A stretch of DNA of 64,000 bases from Skeletonema tropicum (lineage: Eukaryota; Bacillariophyta; Thalassiosirophyceae; Thalassiosirales; Thalassiosiraceae). The stretch's first letter is position 1; the number at the start of each line of letters is the position of its first letter. Shown here piece after piece: positions 1-10,010 of the stretch. The notes under the pieces were generated by a model. It ran no database searches, had not been told where the DNA came from, and worked only from the letters and a program-made list of their open reading frames with translations. The position numbers and the translations under genes were made by a program. The stretch covers positions 248,001 to 312,000 of the forward strand of contig CM074146.1 in assembly GCA_037178625.1 (NCBI GenBank), in the 5' to 3' direction.

Positions 1-1088
1 ATGGCTCGATCACCCACGATTCGTCCTAATAACGTCCGCACTTCACCATGATCACGTGGCCACTCGGAACAGATCAAATGAGTCTCGACACGATCGGGGT
101 GCATCAGTCGCTTGAAGATTTCTTTTCGAGGATTTCTATCATGTACTGGCCATACGGTGGGAATGACCACGTAGAGTTCACGCCATTCTTGAGGGGAGAG
201 GACATTGTCTTTCCAGTGTTGGATTTGACGAATGATCGAATTGGCTTGGAGGGAGGTTGCTTCTTGCATGCAGCGTTTGATGAGGGGGAAATTGTCTTGG
301 TTCAGTTTGGTCCATTGGGTTAGATTGAGTTGTTTTGTGGAGAGGCATGTGTGGCAGAACTGAATGATGGAAGTGAGCATTGACTGTACTGTTTCAAGCA
401 TTGCTGGTGGGGGCAGAGAGGAGGAGTAAGGGTTGTTTTCGTCTTCTTCGTCGTCATTGTGGGTAGTAGTAGTGAAACTTCTTTTGCTGGACTCGATTCC
501 TATCGCATTGAGGATGGACTGATGGAGTATTTGTGCTTTTCGAACCAAGTTGCTCATGCTCGATTCCCATGGTTGTGGAATATTATCTTCTTGTGCTGCT
601 GCTGTTGACTTGGCGGCATTGGAATCATCGAGATGATGCGCATCATTATTATTACTCTCACCACCACTACTTGTACAAACACAATCATTCGACATATAAG
701 GCCCAATCTCCACTGCAATCGCCATGAAGAAATGATTACAAGTCTTGTACAACTCATAATAAGTTTGGGGACTATGTGTTGCAATACTGCCATCACTTCG
801 ATACAAAGTGAGTGTCGATCCAACTCCACTATAACCATCATCATTCTCATCGTGATCAGATGCTATTATGAGTGGAAAGATATTCCTCCCAACTTGGTGG
901 ATAAAGTCTTTGTAGTTGGACCTAATGGAGGAATTGGCGTCACGTGAGGCATGAATGATTTCATTGCAATGATTGCCTCGATAGGACATTTGTGTGATTA
1001 GTTGCGACTTTTCGAGGTGGAGAAGTATTTCTCTCTTTGTGTGTCGACGAGGGCATCGTCCATTTTGTTCGTGGTTGTCATTTTCCAT
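1..1088 (-). CDS. Conserved-looking hypothetical protein, 3' end outside the window
   Basis: On the minus strand an open frame runs from an ATG at 1088 to the left edge without a stop (362 full codons), so the C-terminus is missing. The protein is hydrophilic, with no signal peptide or membrane helix. The middle (about residues 130-230) is low-complexity, rich in Ser, Asn, Asp and Thr. The last 80 residues look like a folded domain, with segments such as WRELYVVIPTVWP and EVRTLLGRIVGDRA. I do not recognise the family and assign no function. The open frame over more than 1 kb is the evidence for a gene; the short plus-strand frames here look like shadows. The start is the first ATG, and no intron is needed. 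Confidence 0.7.
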   Translation of the reverse strand, partial: MENDNHEQNGRCPRRHTKREILLHLEKSQLITQMSYRGNHCNEIIHASRDANSSIRSNYKDFIHQVGRNIFPLIIASDHDENDDGYSGVGSTLTLYRSDGSIATHSPQTYYELYKTCNHFFMAIAVEIGPYMSNDCVCTSSGGESNNNDAHHLDDSNAAKSTAAAQEDNIPQPWESSMSNLVRKAQILHQSILNAIGIESSKRSFTTTTHNDDEEDENNPYSSSLPPPAMLETVQSMLTSIIQFCHTCLSTKQLNLTQWTKLNQDNFPLIKRCMQEATSLQANSIIRQIQHWKDNVLSPQEWRELYVVIPTVWPVHDRNPRKEIFKRLMHPDRVETHLICSEWPRDHGEVRTLLGRIVGDRA

Positions 1089-1756
1089 TTCGGAGCGAAG
1101 GTTTATATCGTTTGATCTGTTGATGAAATAATTATGGCAGGACGAGGCCCTTCCCTTACTTTAATTACGAAGTCTTCAAGATAATATTTAGGCGCCAATA
1201 TAATAAAGCAGATGCCACGAAGCGAACAGATGGCTTTCTGATGACGACGGTACAATAGATCGTTCACCTTCGTGTTTCTGACGTTTCACACAAGAAGTGT
1301 GTTTTCTGTTTTCTCATCGATCGTGCGTTGGCGGACGCGCGCGTGTTTTGGTCGTGTCAAAGCACGGACAGGTAGGAGTCAAAGCACATTGTATGTACAG
1401 GAAGACCCCCTATGAGATGAGGCCTTTAGTGTAAAGACAGTGTGACTTGCTAATGTGACTTGTATCCCTTGGTGCGATATACGAAAGGCCTCGTTTGGCG
1501 ATCCAACGCAAGTAAAGCGGTATTCAACAATGTCACATCTAGAGGGACACTCAGGGACACTCACCGCGAGTGTCCCTCAATGTCCCTCACTGTCCCTCAC
1601 TGTCCCTGAGTGTCCTCGCCAATTTTACCATCACTAATCACTCTAGATTTTACATACACGATACACGCACCATCACCATGCTACACAACATCATAATCAT
1701 AGAAGTACCTATCTATCACAAACTTCTATGCACTACAGATCCTACAAAAACACACC
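1089..1756. other. Intergenic region with GTGTCCCT repeats
   Basis: This spacer lies between two divergent genes. No convincing gene is seen. Around 1543-1615 there are repeated TGTCCCTCA/GGGACACTC words in both orientations, able to form hairpins. Confidence 0.6.
1543..1615. repeat. Short direct and inverted GGGACACTC / TGTCCCT repeats
   Basis: Two GGGACACTC words are followed after a short loop by GAGTGTCCCTC and then by three more TGTCCCT words about 10 bases apart. This gives a possible hairpin plus a small direct-repeat array. It lies about 450 bp upstream of the 1-1088 gene. Function unknown. Confidence 0.6.
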
Positions 1757-2122
1757 ATGTATAGATTTAGACACCTCCAGCATCGCATAAGACAGCGCAC
1801 CAGTCAATCAGACGACGATGGGAGCGAGAGTGAAGAATGCATTGATATCTCATCTTCCTCATCAAACTCAAACGATCACCTTTTCTCCGACTCTTCCGCT
1901 GCTTCAAACTCTTCCGCCTCATCATCAAGCGACAGCGAATCAGACGAAAGTGAATCAGACGAAGTAGATTGTCTACCAGGAGCCTTGAAAATGCGCTCTC
2001 TGGAGAATGACGACAGCGACAGCAATCCAACTACATTGTACAGCAACCCATCTATTTTTGCGCCACTCTGGAGATTCAAATCTCGAACAATCTTGATAGG
2101 CTCAATCAAACTGGAAAACTAA
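1757..2122 (+). CDS. Possible small acidic Ser/Asp-rich protein
   Basis: An ATG-initiated 121-residue frame with a basic N-terminus (RFRHLQHRIRQR) and a Ser/Asp/Glu-rich middle (about residues 18-75). It ends about 150 bp before the start of the channel gene. Such composition can arise by chance from CATCAT/GACGA-type repeats, and no domain is recognised. It could be a real small phosphoprotein-like gene, an upstream frame in the channel gene's leader, or noise. Confidence 0.25.
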   Translation: MYRFRHLQHRIRQRTSQSDDDGSESEECIDISSSSSNSNDHLFSDSSAASNSSASSSSDSESDESESDEVDCLPGALKMRSLENDDSDSNPTTLYSNPSIFAPLWRFKSRTILIGSIKLEN

Positions 2123-2270
2123 CTACTATCGTGCGTGTGTATGTTGGTTGGCTTCATTCAATCATCCTTACTTCTTTTTTTCATCTAATGAATTATTGTT
2201 CCAGTATCAATCAGTAAGGTTTAGTATCTACAATATTAAAGAACAGTCGAAACAAACACAAACATTGACA

Positions 2271-5200
2271 ATGGAACCAACCGGATATTCAGCAATTGAT
2301 ACAATACGACAACGTGCTCACGAGGTCATCGTTGAAGCACAAAATCCTCACACATCACCTTACTCTGAATGGTCGTCTGATGACCTTCGGGAGTTATTGG
2401 TCCAATACAATATCCCACTTCGAGACTCATACAACGCCACGCATGAAACACTGGTACGAATATGCGATCAAGTCTTTGGAGCGGAGGTTGCTGAGAGTGA
2501 GAAGGATTGTCGACGACAGTTTAGTATTGAGGAGATTACACGAATGGGTATGGCTGCGAGGACGATACAAAAAGCTTTCTTTCGTAGACAGGCTCGGAAG
2601 AAGGCTCAGGAAAAGTTTCAGGATTATAATGCCGTGTATGATTACATGGATTGCGGTTGTGAGGAAGGAGAGGGGATTGACTACGACTTTGACATGCATC
2701 AAGATAGCTTTCGACGACATTCCATGCTTCGACGGATCAATGAACAGGGCGATGACTATGATGAAGAAATCGAGGTGGAATGGCGTAAGCCAAGTTGGAA
2801 CTTTGCCAAAAAGTTTGAAGCTGCAAGTCGACCTCATAGGGCTGGGAAGCAAATGGCCAAGTACAACTGGAGGAAGGCCACAGCGGGGAGACATTGTTTC
2901 GCTGGTGGATGTGGAGAGCAGTTGGACTTGTGGGATGAAGGAAGAACGAGTGAATTCTCTCAATTTGGAAGTGGAATTACCAACTACTTCAAGTTCCTGA
3001 AATGGTGTTGTTGGGTAATGTTCATCTTGTCGATTCTGCACGTACCAGTTCTTGTTGTGAATGCGTATGGAGCGAATGATTTGATCGGTTCATCATTCAA
3101 TCTTGCTACAACAACGTTTGGCAATCTTGGAAGCGCTGGGGTTGTGGATTCGGTCGTTATTCCTGGTTGCGACGAGATGGAACTGCCTTTGAATAATTGC
3201 AGAGTCAAGAAGAATAAGCTTGCCATTCTATATTCCTTCGTTGATACTGCTGGAACAATATTCTTCATCTTGGCATGGTTATGGCTTCGGGCATTTGAGT
3301 CGAAAGAATCAAGGATTATTGATAGATCAACAGTGACTGCATCTGATTACACAATTAGACTAAGGTCTATACCCGCTGATACGACTGAGCAGGAGCTTGC
3401 CATTCATTTCGCTCATGTCACCGGTGAAGCAGTTGCCGCAGTCCATCTAGCATTCAACAACTCAAAAGAAATTAAGCAATACATCAAAAGGGGCAAGATC
3501 ATGCAACAACGATACAATTGTGTCCAGCGTATTCGATATGAAAAGACAATGAGAGAAGGACAGCCAGGACAAAAAAAGCGTTTGCGAAGTCTAATGCGTG
3601 AGCGTGAAAGTTTGACTATCGCTGTGCGACAGAACGATGAGAGGCGAAGCAAAGTCGATCACGAGAGACAAGATGCCATCCAGGCTTTTGTAACTTTCGA
3701 GACTGAGACTGGATTCATCGAAGCCATGCTCAAGTACAACTTTAATTGGTTCCAGAGAGTGTGCTGCTGCTACCCTGAAAGGCTGAAGTTCAAGGGTCAG
3801 CGGCTGAAGGTTGAGCAGGCACCTGAGCCTTCCACGATTATGTGGGAAAATCTGGAGTATTCCACTTCAAGTCGATACTTCCGCAAATTCCTTACTACTA
3901 GCGTGGCTTTGCTTGCCATATTTCTCTCAATCATGATAACATTCCTAGCGAGGGACTTTAAGGATAAGGTACTGCAGTATGCGAGCATGCCTTGTCCGGA
4001 TCAATTCTTTGGTTTAGACTCTGACTATCAACTGGAATTGGCCAAGAGTAATATGGACTTGTCGCATTGCTACTGCTCTACGCTTGGAATTAGAGATCAA
4101 TGGAATATGAATCTGTGTCATGACCATCTCGTCACATGGTTAGCATCTACATCGATTAGCTACGGCGCAGGCTTTGTTGTTGTATTCATGAACTTCTTCT
4201 TCACATGGCTACTGAACGTTGCTGGATCATTCGAGAAACATCAGAGTCTTGATAACATGGAGGAGAGCAACATGGTTCGAGTATTCCTACTCAAATTCGT
4301 CAACTCTGGATGCCTTGTTCTCTTATATGGTCAAAAGTGGCTACAGAGGTTAGTAAGAATACGTTTTGACGATGCTTCCGATTTCAACGTCGATTGGTAC
4401 GCTACCGGAGGAACAAGTGTCATGATAATCATGCTCATGAACATTATTGCTCCACATGTTGGCTCCTTCATCGCCTACCTGCGACATCGAGCCAAGATTC
4501 GTCGCCTCGAACGAAGCTTGACAAAGGACAAGGAGACGAACGACTCACACAAAATCTGGTATACGCAAGAGAAAATGAATGAGTTCTACCGTGGTCCTCC
4601 ATTCCGGTTGAATTATCGCTACGCTCAAGTCCTTGTCACGATAGCGGTTTGCTGGATGTATGCGATATCAATGCCATTAATGCCCATGATAGGTGCATTC
4701 TCTTGCTATCTGTCATACTGGGTCGACAAATTCCTCTTTTGCAACTTTTATCGTACTCCGCCGAGGTATTCTGATAGAATGGGAAAGACATGTACGAAGC
4801 TTCTTGGCTTTTTGATAGTGTTGCATATGATCATGAGCTTGTGGATGATGGGAGGTGGGCATATCTTTCAGGGAGAGTCACTTTCAGGACAACAGCTTGG
4901 CGATAATATTTCAGCTTCTTGGACGGCAAGTCTTCGCAAAAGGCATCTGTTTACCATTGAAGCTACTTTGATAGTATTTGTGACTTCCATCTTTCTATCA
5001 CAGTGTTCGTCTGCATTCTGGGGTAGAGTTTGTGACTGCCTCCGCTGCCTAACTTGCCGGAAAGGTAATCGAGTGAAGGGTCTGCGGAACAACATGAACA
5101 CATTACAAGTAGACTACACCAGCGCAAGAGATCGTGAGATCATTCGAGGATTGTCATCTTACAACATTTTACAAAATCCAAAATATCAAGAGGCGTTTGC

Positions 5201-5288
5201 TATCACTCCAGAGTTCGCAGCGACACATAACAAAGTCAGTTCTATTCGAGGTTATAATACAAAGGAGGGAGACTTGACGCTGGCTTGA
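2271..5288 (+). CDS. OSCA/CSC1/TMEM63-type cation channel with N-terminal IQ motif
   Basis: A 1005-residue protein predicted to be a multipass channel of the hyperosmolality- or mechano-gated OSCA/CSC1 (DUF221, RSN1_7TM) family. An IQ calmodulin-binding-type motif lies near residues 97-115 (AARTIQKAFFRRQARKKA). Two membrane segments follow (about 238-265 and 316-339), then a cytosolic PHM7-like region starting near 358 (SDYTIRLRSIP). The family signature APEPSTIMWENLEYS is near 517-531, followed by a block of seven or more helices to about 930 and a polar tail. The frame stays open upstream to a TTG at 2148, but the first ATG is at 2271 after an A-rich leader, so I start there. No intron is needed. 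In the family these proteins act as Ca2+-permeable stress channels; that role here is inferred. Confidence 0.8.
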   Translation: MEPTGYSAIDTIRQRAHEVIVEAQNPHTSPYSEWSSDDLRELLVQYNIPLRDSYNATHETLVRICDQVFGAEVAESEKDCRRQFSIEEITRMGMAARTIQKAFFRRQARKKAQEKFQDYNAVYDYMDCGCEEGEGIDYDFDMHQDSFRRHSMLRRINEQGDDYDEEIEVEWRKPSWNFAKKFEAASRPHRAGKQMAKYNWRKATAGRHCFAGGCGEQLDLWDEGRTSEFSQFGSGITNYFKFLKWCCWVMFILSILHVPVLVVNAYGANDLIGSSFNLATTTFGNLGSAGVVDSVVIPGCDEMELPLNNCRVKKNKLAILYSFVDTAGTIFFILAWLWLRAFESKESRIIDRSTVTASDYTIRLRSIPADTTEQELAIHFAHVTGEAVAAVHLAFNNSKEIKQYIKRGKIMQQRYNCVQRIRYEKTMREGQPGQKKRLRSLMRERESLTIAVRQNDERRSKVDHERQDAIQAFVTFETETGFIEAMLKYNFNWFQRVCCCYPERLKFKGQRLKVEQAPEPSTIMWENLEYSTSSRYFRKFLTTSVALLAIFLSIMITFLARDFKDKVLQYASMPCPDQFFGLDSDYQLELAKSNMDLSHCYCSTLGIRDQWNMNLCHDHLVTWLASTSISYGAGFVVVFMNFFFTWLLNVAGSFEKHQSLDNMEESNMVRVFLLKFVNSGCLVLLYGQKWLQRLVRIRFDDASDFNVDWYATGGTSVMIIMLMNIIAPHVGSFIAYLRHRAKIRRLERSLTKDKETNDSHKIWYTQEKMNEFYRGPPFRLNYRYAQVLVTIAVCWMYAISMPLMPMIGAFSCYLSYWVDKFLFCNFYRTPPRYSDRMGKTCTKLLGFLIVLHMIMSLWMMGGGHIFQGESLSGQQLGDNISASWTASLRKRHLFTIEATLIVFVTSIFLSQCSSAFWGRVCDCLRCLTCRKGNRVKGLRNNMNTLQVDYTSARDREIIRGLSSYNILQNPKYQEAFAITPEFAATHNKVSSIRGYNTKEGDLTLA

Positions 5289-5487
5289 TTCATAATAATT
5301 TGTAACTATACATAACTTGATAAGTTAAATGGCAAGCGGAGCAAACAAGACTTGACAAGACGACCGCTGCGAGTCAACAGACGTGGCTGAAATATCCCAA
5401 TCCCAAACTCGTCCCTTCCACTACTTTGATGTGCAGCATTTTGACAGCGCAGCGTGTGAATGCCATACACGAGAACGAGATCGCATT

Positions 5488-6318
5488 TCAATTCATCTTT
5501 TTCGTTTCAATCATGCTTGTGAGAAAAGGAGCAAAAAAGTAACTCCAATGCATTTCATCGTTATGTACCATGTATGTCAAAAAAAGCATCGACGCCATCA
5601 AAGCGCTCCAATAGAGCCAAGGACTGGCAACCCCAACCTCGATTTGAATGGAGACATGAGACGACACAATGTATTTCAAGTGATACCACAAGCTCGTGCT
5701 GTGGATAAAAATATCAACAATAACTTGAAGGGAAACCCACCACGTTTTCTTCTGTTCAGCCACAAATGCCTTGGATGCTGCTGCACCATAAAAGTTGTTA
5801 GCTCCAATAAAGAAGCAGTGAGGGACTACATTGTAGAGCAAAATAATGGGTGCATTGACAAGAGACTGAGTGGACACGATGCTAGCGATTGACTCAAGCC
5901 CCCAAAAGAATACAGGAGACAAGTAGGTGAAGTTGAATCTTGGAGACTTGTAGACATTATTCGTGAACAGAAATGGGATGTGGTCGAACAAGATGTAACT
6001 TTTGTAAGTGATCCAGAAGATGCTTGCGGTAATGTTCTTATTGTCTAGAGTTTGGATGGATTCGTTGGTTACGATCACCAGGAAGGGAAACCATAATATT
6101 TGATGTGAAGAAAACTTTTGCGAGGCGAATGGTGCTCCCTCATCTGACCAATCTTGTTCTGCTGCTTCCTTAACCTTCACCTTCTTGATCTTGAACGGTG
6201 AGAGGGCATGATTCATGGCAACCGCGATGGCGATGCCGATGAAATTGGCTTTGGGGTCGTTTGAGCTTATGGCACACATGATGAAATCGAGAAGGGAATC
6301 AAATGGATTGGTCGACAT
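5488..6318 (-). CDS. Multipass membrane protein, unknown function
   Basis: A 276-residue ATG-initiated frame, convergent with the channel gene and 200 bp from its stop. Several hydrophobic segments are visible: about residues 25-40, 70-85, 95-120, 130-165, 195-215 and 230-265. The stretch YLSPVFFWGLESIASIV and the WWVSLQVIVDIFIHSTSLWYH segment (split by a Trp pair) look like transmembrane helices in a 6-8 helix protein. Charged residues are sparse except for a basic cytosolic-looking loop (PFKIKKVKVKEAAEQ). No family is recognised. The low-complexity-free sequence and full-length frame support a real gene. Confidence 0.65.
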   Translation of the reverse strand: MSTNPFDSLLDFIMCAISSNDPKANFIGIAIAVAMNHALSPFKIKKVKVKEAAEQDWSDEGAPFASQKFSSHQILWFPFLVIVTNESIQTLDNKNITASIFWITYKSYILFDHIPFLFTNNVYKSPRFNFTYLSPVFFWGLESIASIVSTQSLVNAPIILLYNVVPHCFFIGANNFYGAAASKAFVAEQKKTWWVSLQVIVDIFIHSTSLWYHLKYIVSSHVSIQIEVGVASPWLYWSALMASMLFLTYMVHNDEMHWSYFFAPFLTSMIETKKMN

Positions 6319-8043
6319 CGGGAGTTAGCGCCGCCTACTTTTACTCCGTACGCACCACGAGCATTATTGGAGCGACAAGTCATGGCTCGCTACTTTTCAG
6401 TATTAGTATCAGTATCAGTATCAGGTTCGAGTAGTGACTAAATATCTATCTATCAGGTTCGGTTCCCAAGATTCGTATGGTCGTAGCACGTAGGAATTTC
6501 GTAATGAGTTGTAATTGTATGTTGAGGTGGTACATGAGAGAGGGGCGGGATGAGAATGAATGAGAAGAAGAATGACTCATGAGTTGATCAAATCGATCAT
6601 TGCGAATGGCGGGTATGGGGGCAGGACTTCCATTAGATGATGTTGATGGTAATGTGATTTGAAACGATTGAGTTTTAGGCACCAATACATGCAGCTCAGC
6701 CGCTGATCCAATCCATTGTATATGAGCTTCGAGACATTAGTATTAATATTAATATTAATGATGATGATGAACAACAAAAACAAAGACAACAACAACGTTG
6801 CCTTGACAGATCACCGGCTCGAGCAGAGAATGCAGAGCATACATCTCTGAAGTTTTGGATACTATATTGAATTCATACAATGGCGGACGACATGATGAGT
6901 TCTGGACGCGTCGTGAAACAAGGCCTGGATTGAAGTAGAAGACGTAGAATTTGACTTTCACTTTCAGTGACATCTACTGATAACATTATAACTTAAATCT
7001 GACTATAATATAATGAATAATGACATTATTTATGCAGCAACATGATGCTTGAACAGGTTGTTCACTGTACAATGAAGCACCACATGGGACACAATGAATG
7101 CACACTACATAATGCTTATGCCAAGTATCCATCTCATTCATAATTAGCTATAGCAAGCAGAAACAATACCACCAAAGGTGGCACAGTTGCTGTGCTACGA
7201 GTTAAAAACTAGTTCTCGGCAAAATGATCAGTTCTCGGAATAATGCTGTCTGAAATCAATTCGGGCTCGATTTGAGTGCTTCAAAGCGGCAATATTGTAG
7301 TACACGATCTTGCGATCAAGTAGATATACTTATATAATTGGTAGACCACTTATTGAATTATCTGTGATGTGTGCGCTCAATGGCAGAAAGTCGTTGATTC
7401 ACTCAGATCGATTTGTATGGCATCGGTCTTGCTTCCATTTCCATTCACAGACCGAGTCTATAATATTCAACTCCAAAGATCGTGCTCTGTACCCTCTATA
7501 CCTAAACCTATACGACACCCAACTGCTACTACCACTGGTTCCGCCTCATCATCGCATGAGTGACCATGTATATAAGCTGCAACGCTTTTTTTCGTGCCTT
7601 GTTTGAGCATTCATTTGAGGGCCCGGAAATCAAACATGCACACGAAATCCATAAATTAGGACAATTAACGCCTCTCTTTTTCTTTCAATGTTGATGTATT
7701 GTAGTCAGTGAATTCCCAACCGTCTGCCGACATCGACGCCGGTGCCTCCGTCAACAACAAAGTGCTGCCGCTTTTTGTACACTTGGATTGTTGCTAAGGC
7801 TAAGGCTAAGAAAAAGATACGGCTGGCCACCGCTTTCTGCCTCTGGCAGGAGGCGCTGCTTCTTTCCTTCTCATTGCCCATTGCTACTCGTCGACGATGC
7901 TGACTTGACCAATGACCAAAACCAAAATAGGTGGCAAGCGAACAAAAACGGATACATACATAGTACTTCAGATTCCTCTTCGGTGACGATCCGATTCAAC
8001 GACTCTCCTTCTCCGCCAACTGAACTGGCCCCAAGCTGCAAAG
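6319..8043. other. Intergenic, no gene seen
   Basis: About 1.7 kb of AT-rich DNA with scattered short frames in all phases and no recognisable coding signal. Near 6400-6425 there is a short run of AGTATC words. The second half, from about 7750, becomes more GC-rich ahead of the 8044 frame. Confidence 0.5.
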
Positions 8044-8322
8044 ATGTACCTCGACTCCCTCCAAAGTTCGGCCCCGCATGGCAACCTCCCTCTCGCAAAC
8101 TCTTCCTGGTCCTCTTCCAAACCAGCTCACCAGAAATTCTATGCACCCACCCCCAAAATTCACTTCCTCCAGCAGTTTGGCCTTGCTTGCACCAAGGCCT
8201 TCGCGTTCCACATCCGTCGAGCAATTCCTGCCCAGCAGGCACCGCAGCCACAGGCGCCTTTGGGACCAACCCGAACTCCGCCTGGTTTAAGTTCACCTTT
8301 CTCTACTGGGAATAGTGCCTAG
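8044..8322 (+). CDS. Possible small protein of 92 residues
   Basis: An ATG frame of 92 residues with C-rich third positions, unlike the AT-rich surroundings. It has a Ser/Pro-rich N-terminus, a short moderately hydrophobic stretch (KIHFLQQFGLACTKAFAFHI, about residues 38-57) and a Pro/Gln-rich tail ending NSA. This is compatible with a small mitochondrial or membrane-associated protein, but no family is recognised. Competing frames on both strands overlap it, so coding status is uncertain. Confidence 0.35.
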   Translation: MYLDSLQSSAPHGNLPLANSSWSSSKPAHQKFYAPTPKIHFLQQFGLACTKAFAFHIRRAIPAQQAPQPQAPLGPTRTPPGLSSPFSTGNSA

Positions 8323-8340
8323 AGAGTAGCAACTAAAATA

Positions 8341-8375
<35 letters not shown>

Positions 8376-8376
8376 C
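8341..8376. repeat. (CTAT)n microsatellite
   Basis: About nine uninterrupted ATCT units directly downstream of the 8044 frame. A partial copy of the flanking text (AATAGTGCCT...AGAGAGTAGCAACTAAAATAATCT) occurs on both sides, so the microsatellite sits inside a short local duplication. Confidence 0.9.
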
Positions 8377-8462
8377 AATAGTGCCTCTAGAGAGAGAGTA
8401 GCAACTAAAATAATCTGTCTTTTAGAAGAGTAGAAGTAGAAATATTCAGGAACCAGATTTAG

Positions 8463-8535
8463 TAATCAGTATTCAGTATCCAGTATCCAGTATCCACTAT
8501 CCACTATCCACTATCCAGTATCTAGTGTCCACTAT
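8463..8535. repeat. Heptamer minisatellite AGTATCC / ACTATCC
   Basis: Roughly nine consecutive 7-base units alternating CAGTATC and CACTATC. Related words (CAGTAC, TCCACTATCCACT) reappear just right of the MULE-like element at 9895-9918, so the element probably inserted into or beside this array. Confidence 0.85.
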
Positions 8536-8590
8536 ATATCCCTTCAGTGTCCAGTTAGTATCCATTCTATATCCGTTTAGTTTCCAGTAT

Positions 8591-8645
8591 CATTCCTATT
8601 ATTGGCAGTTCAGGTTCAGTTATTAGGACGGAGTCCCATTATTTC
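8591..8645 (+). repeat. Left terminal inverted repeat of the MULE-like element
   Basis: 55 bases identical to the reverse complement of 9840-9894. Confidence 0.9.
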
Positions 8646-9010
8646 CAACCCAAAGGTCCGGGTACTGGATTTCTTGTACACAAGAACCTCCTCTATTTCA
8701 AATCCGCTCCAAGCCAACGGTGAGTTCACTTCCACGACCTCACCGCACCTCCCACACCCACTACACCTACCACCTACCTACCACCGCACAATGAATGTCA
8801 CCTTGACAATGGAAGGGCCGTCTCCTATGCGAAGCGAGCGCAGCGAGCGGAGCATCTCCATGGGGAAGATGAGCCGAGCGGAGCGATACGATGTTCTAAG
8901 TGGAGCGTTGCTCTCACAGAGAACTATATTCAGTCTAAGTCAGATGCGTACAGTGTCGGTCCTAATAAGAAAGATATAAATATAAAGTTTACCGAGGGAC
9001 TATTGCAGTT

Positions 9011-9841
9011 TTGCGCTACTTCTTTCTATGTCCTGAGGTTGTCACTTTCGATGTGACGAGCCATACAAACAAGAATGGGTTCCACTTGTTGACCTTCTCA
9101 TGCCGCACAAGTGTCGACAAGCAGGTTGTTTTCTGCCGTGTGTGGTTGCCTGACCAACGACGAGCATCCTTTCGGTATGTGTTTCAGGAAGGCTTGAGGA
9201 AAATATTGCCCGCACATGTCTTAGCAAGAGTTCGCTTCTTAATCTGCGATGGAGATCCACAACAGAATGCGGAGCTTCGAATCGCGATCAAATTGTTATG
9301 CCCACACGCTAGAATTGGCGGATGTTCCTTTCATATGTTCGGAAATGGTTGGAATAGGCATGTGGGTACTACTAACTGGGATACATCACGAAACCCAGCA
9401 TGGATGACATTTGTGCGACAAATCCATAGCTGGATGTACTCTTGGACACGGCCGGGTTATTGCCACACTCAAGAGGAGTACGACATCAGCAAGCATTTAC
9501 TAATTTCATGCCTCACTAGCAAACATGCTCTGAAGATGGCTGGAAACAGGAAGGATCTTATTGCTAGAGCAATTGCTTTCATCAAGGGATATGTATTCCC
9601 AAATGAGGATCTCTACCTGTTCTATCCCAGGAGTGAAGTCTTCAATCTATGTGTTGCCACAACTTCTGCTCATGAAGGGACAAACCATGGTCTCAAGTCT
9701 CATGCTGCAGCCGTAAAAGCAACTCATGCGATGAACACAGCTGCCAAGGCTATGTCTATGTCCATTCAAGATCGTGCAAAGCGGGCAGAATTGGATCAAA
9801 TAGTGGGCAGAGACTTCCGGAATAGAGACAAGTCTTCTTGA
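9011..9841 (+). pseudogene. MULE-type transposase fragment (DDE catalytic region)
   Basis: An open frame of about 276 codons without an ATG start. Visible family landmarks are a first-Asp segment (FDVTSHTNKNGFHLLTFSCR), which matches the usual D-x-T-x-x-T-N-x-x-G-x-x-L pattern, and the second-Asp motif FLICDGDPQQ about 70 residues later. A Cys/His stretch follows (GGCSFHMFGNGWNRH). The N-terminal DNA-binding part expected in MULE transposases is absent. The frame ends inside the right TIR. The core is intact as a reading frame but probably a truncated, non-autonomous remnant. Alternative: an N-terminal exon between 8646 and 9010 that I could not recognise. Confidence 0.7.
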
Positions 9842-9894
9842 AATAATGGGACTCCGTCCTAATAACTGAACCTGAACTGCCAATAATAGGAATG
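9840..9894 (-). repeat. Right terminal inverted repeat of the MULE-like element
   Basis: Exact inverted partner of 8591-8645. The transposase stop codon (TGA, 9839-9841) overlaps its inner edge. Confidence 0.9.
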
Positions 9895-10010
9895 CAGTAC
9901 TTATCCACTATCCACTCATCGAAAAAATAGGTAACATAAACATATATAGGTACTGTGTATTGTACCATACTAGTAAATCCAGGATCTATCTCGCAGATAC
10001 TTACTTACAA

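Larger units (their letters stand above)
8591..9894. mobile_element. MULE-like DNA transposon, 1.3 kb, with 55 bp TIRs
   Basis: Bases 8591-8645 and 9840-9894 are perfect inverted copies of each other (55 bp, beginning CATTCCTATTATTGGCAG). The interior carries a MULE-type transposase fragment. The flanks show CAGTAT on the left (8585-8590) and CAGTAC on the right (9895-9900), a possible eroded target duplication, although the surrounding CAGTATC minisatellite makes this ambiguous. At 1304 bp it is short for an autonomous MULE, so it is probably a deletion derivative. Confidence 0.8.

Noticed and set aside
7788..8315. 175-codon plus-strand frame overlapping the 8044 frame, and a 141-codon minus-strand frame 7871-8296
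   Set aside because: Irregular composition and overlap with the better-biased 8044 frame on a GC-rich stretch; probably shadows.
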